Below are positions 9,472 to 18,514 of a stretch of 64,000 nt of DNA, piece by piece. Position 1 is the first letter of the stretch, and every line of letters starts with the position of its first letter. The DNA is from an uncultured Opitutaceae bacterium. GTDB taxonomy: Bacteria; Verrucomicrobiota; Verrucomicrobiia; Opitutales; Opitutaceae. Both the position numbers and the translations under genes were made by a program. The stretch is from positions 1 through 64,000 of the forward strand of contig CALAOT010000117.1 of the NCBI GenBank assembly GCA_937889545.1, read 5' to 3'. Under the pieces are notes generated by a model. That model saw only the letters and a program-made list of their open reading frames with translations, was not told the DNA's origin and did not search any database.

Positions 9472-10344
9472 TCAAGCCGCCTTCCTCCAGGCCTTGAGGT
9501 CGCGCTCGATGGCCTCGTGGACCTCGGTCAGCCGGATTCCGGCCCCCGCGAGCTTCGAGGGATTCAGGACGCAATTGGACCGGGGGGTCTTGGCCACGGC
9601 GCCCATGAACTCCGCCTCGTCCGAGAAGAACGCGAAATCCTTGTCGCAGACGCCCGAGCGGCGGATCAGCTCGACGACCTCGCGGGTCGTCACCTTCCCG
9701 GGATTGGTCACGTTGTACGTCCCGAATGGCACGCGCTTGGTCCAGCAGTCGAGCGTCGCCGCGGCGAACTCCTCGAGCTGGGAGATCGAGTTGGTCGCGT
9801 CCAGGAGCCTCGTGTAGCGCATGAGCTTCGACAGGTAATTCCGCGGATTGTCCACGCTGTCGAAGGGGATCCGCAGGCGCCAGACGAAGAGATTGGGATG
9901 GCCGGCCAGCACCTCCTCGCCCAGGCCCTTGGTCCCGCTGTAGAACGAGCAGCGGTTCGCCCGGAACGTGAAGTTTGGCTCGTCCTTCTCCGTGAAGCCG
10001 CTGCCTCCCGGCCCGTCCCCGCTGTAGATGCACCCCGAGGAGACGTGCCCCCAGGGGACGCCCGCCTCCTCGCAGGCCTGCGCGATGACGCCCGGCAGGA
10101 CCGCGTTTCCGAGCAGGCACTCGGCCTTGTGCAGCTCGCAGGCGTCGACATTGGGCTTGCCGGTGTATCCCGCGGCGTTGACGAGAAATTCGGGCCTGTC
10201 CCTCTGGAGGCCCACGCGAAGCGTCTCGCCGTCGGTGTAGTCCACCTCGAAGCGGCTCAGGCTCCGGTAGGGTATTGCCTTGAGCCTGAACAGCGCCTGG
10301 TAGGCGTGTCCGACGTATCCCGAGCCTCCTAGAAGGTAGATCAT
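9472..10344 (-). CDS. Plant UER/RHM-C-like NDP-4-keto-6-deoxyhexose epimerase/reductase, 290 aa
   Basis: An SDR enzyme that sits where rmlC and rmlD would be expected. NAD(P)-binding GGSGYVGH lies at residues 6-13. It differs from classical RmlD and matches the layout of the plant UER1 protein and the C-terminal half of RHM, which perform both 3,5-epimerisation and 4-keto reduction. Matching landmarks are [18 protein letters not shown], a VSSGCIYS block, [11 protein letters not shown] with the YxxxK-type dyad, [20 protein letters not shown] and [15 protein letters not shown]. No rmlC is visible anywhere in the window. I infer it makes dTDP-L-rhamnose from the RmlB product; a simple reductase role remains possible. 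Confidence 0.8.
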   Translation of the reverse strand: MIYLLGGSGYVGHAYQALFRLKAIPYRSLSRFEVDYTDGETLRVGLQRDRPEFLVNAAGYTGKPNVDACELHKAECLLGNAVLPGVIAQACEEAGVPWGHVSSGCIYSGDGPGGSGFTEKDEPNFTFRANRCSFYSGTKGLGEEVLAGHPNLFVWRLRIPFDSVDNPRNYLSKLMRYTRLLDATNSISQLEEFAAATLDCWTKRVPFGTYNVTNPGKVTTREVVELIRRSGVCDKDFAFFSDEAEFMGAVAKTPRSNCVLNPSKLAGAGIRLTEVHEAIERDLKAWRKAA

Positions 10345-10348
10345 GGTG

Positions 10349-11089
10349 CTATTTCCTGCGGTAATCGCCCCGACTGAAGTACTTTTCCAGCCACACGTAC
10401 ATGCAAATGAAAAAATAGCGGCTGCCCATCTCCTTGATCTTCAGCTTGGCGACCCCGTGGTTCCGGTTGCGCCAGGAGATCGGGACGACCTTCCATGTGT
10501 ACCCCCGGACGATCGCCTTGAGCGGCAGCTCGACCGTGAAATTGAAATGGGGCGCCAGGAAGGGCCGGCAGCCCTCGATCACGTTCCGGCGGTAGGCCTT
10601 GAACGCGTTTGTCGTGTCGTTGAGCGGGATGTTGAACATCACCCTGATGAAGAGGTTCGCCAGGCGGTTGACGAAGAGCTTGAGCCTCGGGTAGTCGACA
10701 ATGTCGCCCCTGCGCAGAAAGCGGCTGCCAAACGCGCACTCGCAGCCCTCGCCCAGCAGGCGCCAGTACTTGACCGCGTCCGCCGGAAGGTCCGAGGCAT
10801 CCGCCATCATGATGACCACGGCGTCCCCGCGGATCTGGCCGAGCCCGTGAATGACGGCCCGGCCGAAGCCGTTGGCCCCCGGGTTCTGCACCGGCACGAG
10901 CGTGGGAATCTCGGCCTTGAGGGCCTGCAGGACCGTCCACGTGGCGTCCTGGCTCCCGTCGTCCACCGCGACGATCTCGTGGGGCACCCCCTCGCGCGAG
11001 AACTCGGCGTAGATGTCGCGCAGGGTCGACGGAAGCGATTCCGCCTCGTCGCGTGCGGGGACAACAACCGAGAACAGATTGAGGCTCAT
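10349..11089 (-). CDS. GT2 glycosyltransferase, polyprenyl-phosphate sugar synthase type, 246 aa
   Basis: A GT-A fold enzyme resembling dolichyl/undecaprenyl-phosphate mannosyl- or glucosyltransferases. Landmarks are SVVVPARDEAESLPSTL at the N-terminus, VDDGSQDATW, IMMADASDLP in place of DxD, and GSRFLRRGDIVDYPRLK. LNDTTNAFKAYRR and the late WRNRNHGVAKLKIKE segment are typical of the Dpm/GtrB group. It has no long C-terminal membrane region, like soluble Dpm1-type enzymes. It would load a lipid-linked sugar for the GT-C-like proteins. ATG 11089 overlaps the stop of the upstream epimerase by 4 nt. Confidence 0.82.
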   Translation of the reverse strand: MSLNLFSVVVPARDEAESLPSTLRDIYAEFSREGVPHEIVAVDDGSQDATWTVLQALKAEIPTLVPVQNPGANGFGRAVIHGLGQIRGDAVVIMMADASDLPADAVKYWRLLGEGCECAFGSRFLRRGDIVDYPRLKLFVNRLANLFIRVMFNIPLNDTTNAFKAYRRNVIEGCRPFLAPHFNFTVELPLKAIVRGYTWKVVPISWRNRNHGVAKLKIKEMGSRYFFICMYVWLEKYFSRGDYRRK

Positions 11090-12159
11090 CCGAGCGGCGC
11101 CGACAACTCGAGCCAGTCGGGGTGGGTGCCGGCGTGCGCCGCTATCTCCTCCAGGACCGACTGGACCGGGATCCTTGGCTTCCATCCCCAGATCCGCCCG
11201 GCCTTCGACGCATCGAGCACGATCCACGGGATGTCGAAGGGGCGCGGCGCGGGGTCCGAGGCGACGGGGTGGGGGCCGAAGCGGTCGTCGCACCAGTCCG
11301 TCAGCTGCAGGAGCGACATGGCCGAGGCCGCGCCCCCGCCGACGTTCACGATCCGGTCGGCGGCGTCCGTCTTCGGGGCCCCGAACTGCGCCGCGAGAAG
11401 CGGGGCGAGGTCGGCCGGGTGCAGGCAGTCGCGCACCTGGTGGCCCTTCCCCCCGAACCCGATGTACCGGAGCGGCCGCCGGCGCAGGTGGCTGTTGATC
11501 CAGTAGGCGAAGATCCCCTGGTCCGGGCGGCCGAACTGGCCCGCGCCCGCAAGGATGCCGCACCGGTTGACGAAGACGGGCAGGTCGAACGCCTGGCCGT
11601 ATTCGAGGGCAAGGGCCTCGCTCGCCAGCTTGGTCGCGCCATAGAGCGACACGGGCGCCGCGGTCGGGAAGGACTCCGAGACGCCCAGGGGGCCGGCGCC
11701 GGCGGGCAGGGCGCGCTCATCCGGGCGAAACGCGCGGTCCTCCACGCGCATGGGCAGCGCCGACAGGGGGGCGATGCTGTAGACGCGGCTCGTGCTCAGG
11801 AGGACGAACCCGGCGCGGCTGCGCCTGCAGAACTCGAGAAGGTTGAGCGTGCCGACAAGGTTGTGCTCGACCAGCTGCCGCGGGCTCGAGAGCCCGTCGA
11901 CCCCGGCCAGGATGCTCGGGTTCGCGGCGGCGTCGATCACCCAGTCGCTCGCGGGAAGGGCGTCGATGTCGCTCGCCGCGCGGGCGTCGCCGTGCACGAG
12001 CCTGACGCCGAGGCGCTTCAGGTCCGCGCGGTTCCCCTCGCTCCCGGGACGGATGAAGTTGTCGAAGCCCGAGATCTCGTATCCCGGGCCGTGCGCCGCC
12101 AGCGCCCGGGCGATCGCGCTTCCGGCAAAACCGCAGATTCCGGAGATGAGTATGCGCAC
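11086..12159 (-). CDS. NAD-dependent epimerase, CDP-paratose-2-epimerase-like, 357 aa
   Basis: Extended SDR. The NAD-binding motif is GICGFAGSAI (residues about 7-16), an unusual form of GxxGxxG. The catalytic region contains LSTSRVYS and LYGATKLASEALALEYG (YxxxK). FGGKGHQVRDCLHPADL is the signature shared with CDP-paratose/tyvelose 2-epimerases. An insert of about 30 residues between the STS and YxxxK motifs also fits that group. It starts with GTG 12159 behind AGGGG, in an operon with the GT2 gene below. A second enzyme of the same group lies at 12837-13898. No rfbF/rfbG/rfbH genes for CDP-paratose are visible, so the substrate is open. Confidence 0.72.
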   Translation of the reverse strand: MRILISGICGFAGSAIARALAAHGPGYEISGFDNFIRPGSEGNRADLKRLGVRLVHGDARAASDIDALPASDWVIDAAANPSILAGVDGLSSPRQLVEHNLVGTLNLLEFCRRSRAGFVLLSTSRVYSIAPLSALPMRVEDRAFRPDERALPAGAGPLGVSESFPTAAPVSLYGATKLASEALALEYGQAFDLPVFVNRCGILAGAGQFGRPDQGIFAYWINSHLRRRPLRYIGFGGKGHQVRDCLHPADLAPLLAAQFGAPKTDAADRIVNVGGGAASAMSLLQLTDWCDDRFGPHPVASDPAPRPFDIPWIVLDASKAGRIWGWKPRIPVQSVLEEIAAHAGTHPDWLELSAPLG

Positions 12160-12172
12160 GCCCGTCTTGCCC

Positions 12173-12799
12173 CTAGTTGGAAGGCTGTGCGGGTGGCTCG
12201 GAGGCGGCCTTCTGCCTCGCCTCCTGGTAGGCCTTGCGCTGCTGGACGCCTATCTCGAGAAGGTCGCTCACGAGCATCCGGGCCTCCCGCTGCTCCGTGA
12301 CGGCGTCCGCGGGGGGCGCCGGGGCGGGGGACGCGACCGGGCCGGGGAACGCCGGTTGAACAAGCGGCGCGGCCTGCGCACTGACGGGTGCCGCGGCCCT
12401 GGCCACCGGGGCCGGGCCCGTCGATGCGAACGTGGCCTTGCGCAGCGTCAGCTCCTTGAATGCCCCCCCGACGTTCACGACGGCCTTGTCGTGGGCGGCG
12501 TCAAAGCTGATGACATGGATGCCATCGCAGACCCCGCCGACGGGGATCCATTGGCTGCGCTTGGCCTGGCGCTCGTAGATGCACACCGAGACGTCGGATC
12601 CCTGCACGCTCGAGCCTGAAAGTTCGATGGCCTCCGCCTGGGCCGGCCCGGCCGCGCCGGAGCCAGCCGCTGGCGCAAAGGGCGAGTTGCCCACCAGCGT
12701 CACCTGCCCGAACCCGGCCGCGGCGCCCGCCGCCGAGGCGAGCGCGGCCATGCACAGGCTCCGGATCGCGGACGAGATGCTGGATTCGGGTTTACTCAT
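12173..12799 (-). CDS. Secreted orphan protein with low-complexity middle, 208 aa
   Basis: Not recognised. The N-terminus has a charged start and a hydrophobic stretch (MAALASAAGAAAGFGQ) ending in a plausible signal-peptidase site, so it is likely exported. Residues about 50-115 look like a small beta domain (VSVCIYERQ, HVISFDAAHDKAVVNVGG). They contain two cysteines and the phrase GGAFKELTLRKATF. A Pro/Ala-rich linker follows, then a helical C-terminus (REARMLVSDLLEIGVQQRKA). ATG 12799 is preferred to TTG 12802. It lies between the two paralogous epimerases and seems out of place in a cytoplasmic sugar pathway. Confidence 0.5.
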   Translation of the reverse strand: MSKPESSISSAIRSLCMAALASAAGAAAGFGQVTLVGNSPFAPAAGSGAAGPAQAEAIELSGSSVQGSDVSVCIYERQAKRSQWIPVGGVCDGIHVISFDAAHDKAVVNVGGAFKELTLRKATFASTGPAPVARAAAPVSAQAAPLVQPAFPGPVASPAPAPPADAVTEQREARMLVSDLLEIGVQQRKAYQEARQKAASEPPAQPSN

Positions 12800-12836
12800 C
12801 AAGGGCTTAAGACGCTAGGACATCGGCGAGGATACG

Positions 12837-13898
12837 TCAAACCTGCCGTCGTCGCCTCCAGGATTCGACAATCTGGCGGACGGTTTCCGCCAGCGACTGG
12901 GTGATTTCCCACTTGGGGTAGTGTCTGCGGATCTTACGCAGGTCGGAGTAGTAGCAGATGTGGTCGCCGATCCTGTTCTTGTCCACGTACGTGTACACCT
13001 GCGCCTTGCCGGTGAACGATTCCGCGGTCTTGAACGCCTCGAGGATCGAGGTGCTGTTGGCCTTGCCGCCCCCGAGGTTGTAGACCTCCGCGGAGCGGGG
13101 CGCCCCGACGAACGCGGCGATGAACCGCGCGACATCGAGCGAGTGGATGTTGTCGCGGACCTGCTTCCCCTTGTATCCCAGGACCTTGTATTCGCGGCCC
13201 TCGAGGTTGCACTTGACCAGGTAGCTCAGGAACCCGTGGAGCTCTACGCCAGAGTGGTTCGGCCCGGTCAGGCAGCCTCCGCGCAGGCAGCACGTGGGCA
13301 TGCCGAAATAGCGACCGTATTCCTGGACCATCACGTCGGCCGCGGCCTTAGAGGCGCCGAATAGCGAGTGCAGCGACTGGTCGATCGTGAAGGTCTCGCC
13401 GATCCCGTCGGCGTAGGCGGGATCCGCGAAATCCCAGCGCGTCGGAAGCTCCCTGAGCGCGATCCGGTTCGGGGCGTCGCCGTAGACCTTGTTCGTGCTC
13501 AGGAACAGGAAGGGCGACTCGGGGCAGGCCTGGCGCGCGGCCTCGAGGAGGTTCATCGTCCCGACGGCGTTCGTGTCGAAGTCGTCGAACGGGATCGCCG
13601 CGGCCCGGTCGTGGCTCGGCTGGGCCGCCGCGTGGACGATCGCGGACGGCCGGAGCGAGCGCATCAGGGCGAGGACCCCGGCCCGGTCGCGGACATCGAG
13701 CTCGTGGTGCTGGAACCCGGGCAACTCCCGCTTGAGCCGCTCCTGGTTCCAGCGGGTGTCGCCCTGCGGGCCGAAGAACACCGCCCGCTGGTTGTTGTCG
13801 ACGCCGTGCACGGCGTATCCCAGCTCGCGGCCGAAGTACATGCACACCTCGGAGCCGATCAGGCCGGAGGAGCCGGTTACAAGGAGGCTCTTGCTCAT
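12837..13898 (-). CDS. NAD-dependent epimerase, CDP-paratose-2-epimerase-like, 353 aa
   Basis: Extended SDR with [11 protein letters not shown] at residues 8-18 and [15 protein letters not shown] long family insert before the dyad includes [16 protein letters not shown], with the substrate-side Ser and Lys. [18 protein letters not shown] and [17 protein letters not shown] are also characteristic. These features define the CDP-tyvelose/paratose epimerase branch, which inverts C2 of the hexose by transient oxidation. The usual YxxxK Tyr is replaced by Phe in FGASK as I read it, which is worth checking. ATG 13898 lies 22 nt after the Dpm-like GT2. Confidence 0.75.
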   Translation of the reverse strand: MSKSLLVTGSSGLIGSEVCMYFGRELGYAVHGVDNNQRAVFFGPQGDTRWNQERLKRELPGFQHHELDVRDRAGVLALMRSLRPSAIVHAAAQPSHDRAAAIPFDDFDTNAVGTMNLLEAARQACPESPFLFLSTNKVYGDAPNRIALRELPTRWDFADPAYADGIGETFTIDQSLHSLFGASKAAADVMVQEYGRYFGMPTCCLRGGCLTGPNHSGVELHGFLSYLVKCNLEGREYKVLGYKGKQVRDNIHSLDVARFIAAFVGAPRSAEVYNLGGGKANSTSILEAFKTAESFTGKAQVYTYVDKNRIGDHICYYSDLRKIRRHYPKWEITQSLAETVRQIVESWRRRRQV

Positions 13899-13920
13899 CG
13901 GGGCCGAGTTTGCAGCGAAG

Positions 13921-14667
13921 TCACAGCCTTTGGAAGCGGTACTTCACCAGGGCTCGCATCCAGGTGAGCGGGTCGCGGACCATGGAGACCTTCTTGCCCT
14001 CGTTGAACGACCGCGACCGGTAGGAGACCGGGATCTCTAACGGGCGGTAGCCCCTGCGCACCAGCTTGATCAGGAGCTCCCAGTCGAAATCGAACCGGTT
14101 GCTCTCGAGCCTGAGCCCCGAGATGCAGTCCCTGCGGAACACCTTGTACATCGTGAACGGATCGGTGAGCCAGATGCCGAGCGAGGCGTTGATCATGAGC
14201 GTGAAGGTCCAGTGCGCGAGGTTGAGCACGAAGGCGTGGAGCCTCTGGTCGGTGAACTTGCGTATGGCCCAGCCGTTCTTCCTGTGCCGCGTCCCGAGCA
14301 CGAACGGGTGCTCCTGCCGGGCGATCGGCGCCAGCAGTTTCTCGTAGTCCCCCAGGTCGTACTCAAGGTCGGCATCCTGGATGATGACAATCTCGCCCGC
14401 CGCGGCCGCCAGCCCGGTGCGGACCGCGTGGCCCTTGCCCCTCGGCCTCTCCTCGAGGATCACGGTCACCGACGGCCGGCCCTGGTAGCCGAGCACGGCG
14501 TCGCGCGAGCCGTCGGTCGAATTGCTCTCGACGACGATCAGCTGCAGCTCGTACCCGGGGATCCGCTTTTCCACGAGGGCGTCCAGCAAGGTGCGGACGG
14601 TCGGAGCCTCGTTGTAAACCGGTATGATGACCGAGACCGTCGTGGCTGGGGGGGCGGTCAGGGCCAT
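13921..14667 (-). CDS. GT2 glycosyltransferase, DPG/Dpm-like, 248 aa
   Basis: GT-A fold enzyme that makes a polyprenyl-phosphate sugar. [17 protein letters not shown] opens the domain, [12 protein letters not shown] is the nucleotide-binding loop, and [18 protein letters not shown] holds the DADLEYD metal site typical of dolichyl-phosphate glucosyl/mannosyltransferase homologues. GTRHRKNGW and [12 protein letters not shown] are further family marks. No C-terminal helices are present. It is the first gene of the leftward operon, divergent from the 799-residue membrane protein with a 54-bp gap that must hold both promoters. Confidence 0.85.
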   Translation of the reverse strand: MALTAPPATTVSVIIPVYNEAPTVRTLLDALVEKRIPGYELQLIVVESNSTDGSRDAVLGYQGRPSVTVILEERPRGKGHAVRTGLAAAAGEIVIIQDADLEYDLGDYEKLLAPIARQEHPFVLGTRHRKNGWAIRKFTDQRLHAFVLNLAHWTFTLMINASLGIWLTDPFTMYKVFRRDCISGLRLESNRFDFDWELLIKLVRRGYRPLEIPVSYRSRSFNEGKKVSMVRDPLTWMRALVKYRFQRL

Positions 14668-14721
14668 CTCGGTGAAGGATTTTGATAATCGCCAGCTTCG
14701 GCAGGTCTGACGTATTGGTTC

Positions 14722-17121
14722 ATGCCACCACGATCCATGGATGCTTTTGCGCCTCCGTCAATCCGCGCGGAATCCCCAAGGTCCGGGCCGCTCCGCGTTG
14801 CCGGGGATGCGCTGCTCACCCTGGTGCTGGGGGTGTCCCTGTTCGGCGTCCCGCTGCCTCCCGACGCGACGCTCGACGGGTCCTGGCAGGCGATGCTTGT
14901 TTATGCCCATGCGCACGGCCTCCAGTTCGGGCGGGACCTGATCTTCACCTGGGGCCCCTGGGGCTTCCTCTGCTCGCTGTACCACCTGGGGAGCGCGGAG
15001 GCGGTCCCGATGCTCGTTTGGCAGACAGCGGGCCAGTTCCTTGTCGCGCTCTCGCTCGTGGTCCTCACGCGCAGGCTCGCCCTTTGGCGGAGGCTGGCGT
15101 TCGCCGCCCTCTTCCTCTGCTTCCACTGGCTGTTCCTGGACTCTGTCTACTTCGTCCTCATCGCGCTGATCGTCATCTCCGGGATGATGAGAAAGGACGC
15201 CCCGCTCGTCCGCCTGGTCGCCTGGGCGCTCGTCCTGGGTTTCCTGGCCCAGCTCAAGTTCACGTATCTCGTGCTGGCGACCGCCGGGACCGCGTCCGCG
15301 GCGGCGTGCTGGGCGGGGCGGGGCGCATGGGGCCGGACCTGGGGAATCGCGGGCGGCTTCGCCCTTGCGGTTGTCGCGGCGTGGATCGCGGCGGGCCAGA
15401 GTCCCGACAATCTCTACCCCTACCTGCTGCGTAGCCTCGAAATCGCCTCCGGCTACGGGGACGCGATGAGCACCGACGAGTCGTGGTCCGCCTTCCTCTG
15501 GGGCTCGGGACTGGTCCTCGTCTGCGTCGCCTTTGTCTGGACCGCCTGGCGTCGCGTGCCGGAGCGCGCCTTCGCCACTTCCGCGTGCGCCTACCTGGCG
15601 TTTTCCCTCCTGGTCATGTGGAAGGAGAGCTTCACGCGCGCCGACCTCGTGCCGCTCGGCGGCCACGTGTTCGGCTTCTTCACCTACGTGCTCATCCTTG
15701 CCCCGGTCATTGCCGGCCTTCTCTATCCCGGTAGGCGCTGGCACTGGTTCGACGCCACGATTGTCCTCTGCCTTGCCGCCGTCGCGTGCTTCGACCGCCC
15801 GTATTACTCGCTGGGGCCCAGGATCGAGTGGCAGCGCCTGCATGGGAACGCGGCGGCGCTGGGGCGCCTTGGCTCCCTCCCGCAGGAGTGGCAGGGCGCT
15901 TACGAGGGCGCGTGCGAGAAGGAGTCGCTCCCCAGGATCCGCGCCGCCGTGGGCCGCTCGACCGTCGACGTGTACGACTTCAGCACGGGCGCGGCGCTCC
16001 TCAACCGGCTGAACCTCGACCCAAGGCCGATCTTCCAGAGCTATTCCGCCTACACGCCGAGCCTCGAGGGATGGAACCTGCGCTCGTACCAGTCCGGCCG
16101 CGCTCCGGACTTCCTGCTCTGGAACGACGAGCGGGTCGACAACCGCTATCCCGGGCAGGACGACGCGATGCTCCTCGCTGCCCTTTCCGGGCACTACGAG
16201 CCGGTCTTCCCCGAGCGGGGCTACTGGCTCTTCAAGAGGGTTTCGCCGGTCGCGCGGGCCCAGGTCGAGCGCCGGCTGCTCCTTAACCGGGGCGTGCGTC
16301 TGTCCGAGGAGATCGAGCTCCCCCTGGAGCGCGACCATGCGATCTGGCTTACGGCTGATCCCATCCCGAACAACCTTGGGCGGCTGAGGGCGCTCCTCTA
16401 CAAGCCTGCGGCCATCAGCATCTCGACGGCCGACGACATGGGCCGCCGGCGCGTCTGGCGTCTCCTGCCCCGGGTCGCGAGGGCCGGGTTCATCCTTGTC
16501 CCCACCCTCGAGAGCGGGGGCGACATGGCGTCGTTCCTGCGGGGGGAGGCGGACTCCTTCGTGGATTCATTCCATTTCGAGGCTCCCCCGGGCCAGGAGG
16601 AATTCTGGAGCCGCGTCAACGTGGCGGTGTTCGCCCTGCCCGGCATCCCGCTGCGCCCCGCGCGGCCGTTCCAGCGCCTCGTGGAGCTGGGCATCTTCGA
16701 CCGGCCCCCCGTCTCGATCACCTCCGTGTTCCGGCACGAGGTCATCGAGACTCCCGAGGGGCCCGCGGTGCTCGTCCACGCGGAGGGCGAGGTCGTTCTT
16801 GGCGTCCCCGCCGGGGCGAGCCGCCTGGCGGGGGACTTCGGCATCCGCGAGGGGGCCTATACGGGCGGCGGGCACACGGCCGGGGTTCGGTTCGAAGTCT
16901 ACGCAGCCTGGGATTCCGGCCGGAGGGAAAGGCTTTGGGGCCGCTTCCTGAATCCCGTGGGCCAGCTGTCGGACCGGGGAACGCAGCATTTCGACCTGGC
17001 GATCCCGGGCGATGCGCCCGACCGGCTGATCCTGCGCACGGGGCCGGGCCTGGCGGACGACAACCGTTGGGACTGGTCCTACGTCGCCTCCCTGCGCTTT
17101 GATGCGCCCTCCAAGCCATGA
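14722..17121 (+). CDS. Large polytopic membrane protein with C-terminal carbohydrate-binding-like region, 799 aa
   Basis: Residues about 25-350 contain roughly ten hydrophobic helices, starting with VAGDALLTLVLGVSLFGVPL. The first loop has PPDATLDGSWQAMLVYAHAHG, with an Asp where GT-C enzymes put their catalytic acid. The remaining 450 residues are soluble and presumably periplasmic. The final domain (about 690-799) includes GVRFEVYAAWDSG, then LNPVGQLSDRGTQHF and DDNRWDWSYV, a layout I know from NPCBM/CBM-like modules appended to membrane proteins of polysaccharide loci. ATG 14722 is used; ATG 14737 is an alternative. It overlaps the next gene by 4 nt. The exact reaction is unknown. Confidence 0.6.
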   Translation: MPPRSMDAFAPPSIRAESPRSGPLRVAGDALLTLVLGVSLFGVPLPPDATLDGSWQAMLVYAHAHGLQFGRDLIFTWGPWGFLCSLYHLGSAEAVPMLVWQTAGQFLVALSLVVLTRRLALWRRLAFAALFLCFHWLFLDSVYFVLIALIVISGMMRKDAPLVRLVAWALVLGFLAQLKFTYLVLATAGTASAAACWAGRGAWGRTWGIAGGFALAVVAAWIAAGQSPDNLYPYLLRSLEIASGYGDAMSTDESWSAFLWGSGLVLVCVAFVWTAWRRVPERAFATSACAYLAFSLLVMWKESFTRADLVPLGGHVFGFFTYVLILAPVIAGLLYPGRRWHWFDATIVLCLAAVACFDRPYYSLGPRIEWQRLHGNAAALGRLGSLPQEWQGAYEGACEKESLPRIRAAVGRSTVDVYDFSTGAALLNRLNLDPRPIFQSYSAYTPSLEGWNLRSYQSGRAPDFLLWNDERVDNRYPGQDDAMLLAALSGHYEPVFPERGYWLFKRVSPVARAQVERRLLLNRGVRLSEEIELPLERDHAIWLTADPIPNNLGRLRALLYKPAAISISTADDMGRRRVWRLLPRVARAGFILVPTLESGGDMASFLRGEADSFVDSFHFEAPPGQEEFWSRVNVAVFALPGIPLRPARPFQRLVELGIFDRPPVSITSVFRHEVIETPEGPAVLVHAEGEVVLGVPAGASRLAGDFGIREGAYTGGGHTAGVRFEVYAAWDSGRRERLWGRFLNPVGQLSDRGTQHFDLAIPGDAPDRLILRTGPGLADDNRWDWSYVASLRFDAPSKP

Positions 17122-18413
17122 GTGGAATCCAGCCGCAGCACCGCGATCGCGCACCCGGGTCTAGCGACCGCTGGATCCTTCTTGCCGCAGGCTGCCTCGC
17201 CCTCGCGCCGTTCGTCGCGTATCACCGCCTGTTCGGGCGCCTGTACTGGTTCGGCGACGAGTTTGACCTGATCGACCAGATCGACCGGATCGGGTTCTGG
17301 CGCTGGATCTGGCTCGTCTTTGCCGAGAATTTCGTGCCCGTCTTCAAGCTCCTCTGGGGGGGCGGCGTGCTGGCCTTCGGGGGGTCGTACTTGGCGATGG
17401 TCGCGACGGTGTGGCTGACCCACGCCCTGAATGTCGCGCTCCTCGGACGGGTGATGCGCACGTGCGGCCTGTCCTGGGTCGCCGTGATCTGCGCGCAGGT
17501 CGCCTTCGGGCTTTCGCCTGCCAACATCGAGACCCTTGCCTGGACCGTCCAATGGTCGGCCGTGCTTTCGGTGACCTTCATGCTCCTGGCGTTCGACGGC
17601 TTTTTTCGCGCGCCATCGGGGCCGGCGTCGTTCGCCTGGTCCGCCGCGAGCGCGCTGTCCTTCTCCCGCGGGGTGCTCGCGGGGCCCCTGCTCGCGCTTG
17701 GGAGCCTCTGGCCGGGCCGCGGCCAGCCGGAGGCGCGCCCCGCGCAGCGCGCGATGCGGGCGGCAGGCTATCTCCTCCCGGCGGCTGCCGTGGCTATCCT
17801 GATCGCCGTCCTCGCAACGGGCAACCATCACCACATGAAGGGGCACTGGGGCGAGGCCGCGGTGTTTGGCACCTGGTACTACTGCCTCAACCCCGCCTAT
17901 CACCTGCTCTCGGTGGAATCCTGGGGATGGCGCACCGTCGTGCTGCTGGGTCTTTGCAAGTTTGCCCTTGCCGGTTGGGCCCTCGCGCGCAGCCAGGGGC
18001 GCCAGCGCCTGCTGTTCGTCCTCGTGGTGGCCTTCGACCTGGGCAACGCCGCCCTCCTTGGCATCGGGCGCTACCACACCGGCCTCCTGGCCACCGTCTC
18101 GTCGCGCTACCAGTACGCCTCGCTGATCGGGATCGCCCCGCTGGCCGGATTCTGGATCTCGCGGCAATGGGACCGGATCCCGGTCCCGGCGGTCCTGCGG
18201 GGCCTGGCCGCCTCCGCCCTCCTCGCGGCCGGCGCCGTCCACCTGTGCCGGCAATGGGGCGGCGACCTGGAACCCTTCACGCAGTCCCGCGGCACCGAGT
18301 CCCGCCGGATCCTACTCCTTGAGCCAAACCCGGATCCGCAGTCGGTCCCTGGGATCCCGGGGCTTCCTGTGGAAAGGGCGAGGGCGCTCATTGCCAAGTA
18401 CGGCTTGCACTAG
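17118..18413 (+). CDS. Polytopic membrane protein, putative GT-C-like, 431 aa
   Basis: About ten hydrophobic segments; the first is WILLAAGCLALAPFVAYHRLF (about 20-40). The following loop is LYWFGDEFDLIDQIDRIGFW, where the FGDEFDL acidic cluster matches the GT-C active-site loop. The short C-terminus after the last helix (VHLCRQWGGDLEPF onwards) is soluble. It is coupled to the preceding gene by an ATGA overlap, so the two proteins are probably made in equal amounts. It converges with the methyltransferase at 18515. Donor and acceptor are unknown. Confidence 0.6.
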   Translation: MSGIQPQHRDRAPGSSDRWILLAAGCLALAPFVAYHRLFGRLYWFGDEFDLIDQIDRIGFWRWIWLVFAENFVPVFKLLWGGGVLAFGGSYLAMVATVWLTHALNVALLGRVMRTCGLSWVAVICAQVAFGLSPANIETLAWTVQWSAVLSVTFMLLAFDGFFRAPSGPASFAWSAASALSFSRGVLAGPLLALGSLWPGRGQPEARPAQRAMRAAGYLLPAAAVAILIAVLATGNHHHMKGHWGEAAVFGTWYYCLNPAYHLLSVESWGWRTVVLLGLCKFALAGWALARSQGRQRLLFVLVVAFDLGNAALLGIGRYHTGLLATVSSRYQYASLIGIAPLAGFWISRQWDRIPVPAVLRGLAASALLAAGAVHLCRQWGGDLEPFTQSRGTESRRILLLEPNPDPQSVPGIPGLPVERARALIAKYGLH

Positions 18414-18447
18414 GCGGCAGGCGGTCCGGCAGAAGCAGGGGTTTTGC

Positions 18448-18469
18448 GTTTGCATCCGCAAATGCAAAC
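18448..18469. terminator. Hairpin between convergent genes, possible bidirectional terminator
   Basis: An 8-bp perfect stem, GTTTGCAT and ATGCAAAC, with a 6-nt loop. It lies in the 101-bp gap between convergent genes ending at 18413 and 18515. Neither side has a strong T run, so termination is only suggested. The rest of the gap shows nothing else recognisable. Confidence 0.35.
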
Positions 18470-18514
18470 ATCCCTTCCGAACAGCCCCCGGGGGGAAGAA
18501 AGGCGCCGCCGGCC

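Noticed and set aside
7958-9817. A 619-codon plus-strand frame opposite rmlA and rmlB
   Set aside because: It is antisense to two unmistakable enzymes and shows no family features.
11089-11563. N-terminal extension of the GT2 gene into the epimerase gene
   Set aside because: The extension is the shadow of the epimerase's 3' end; the GT-A fold begins right at ATG 11089.
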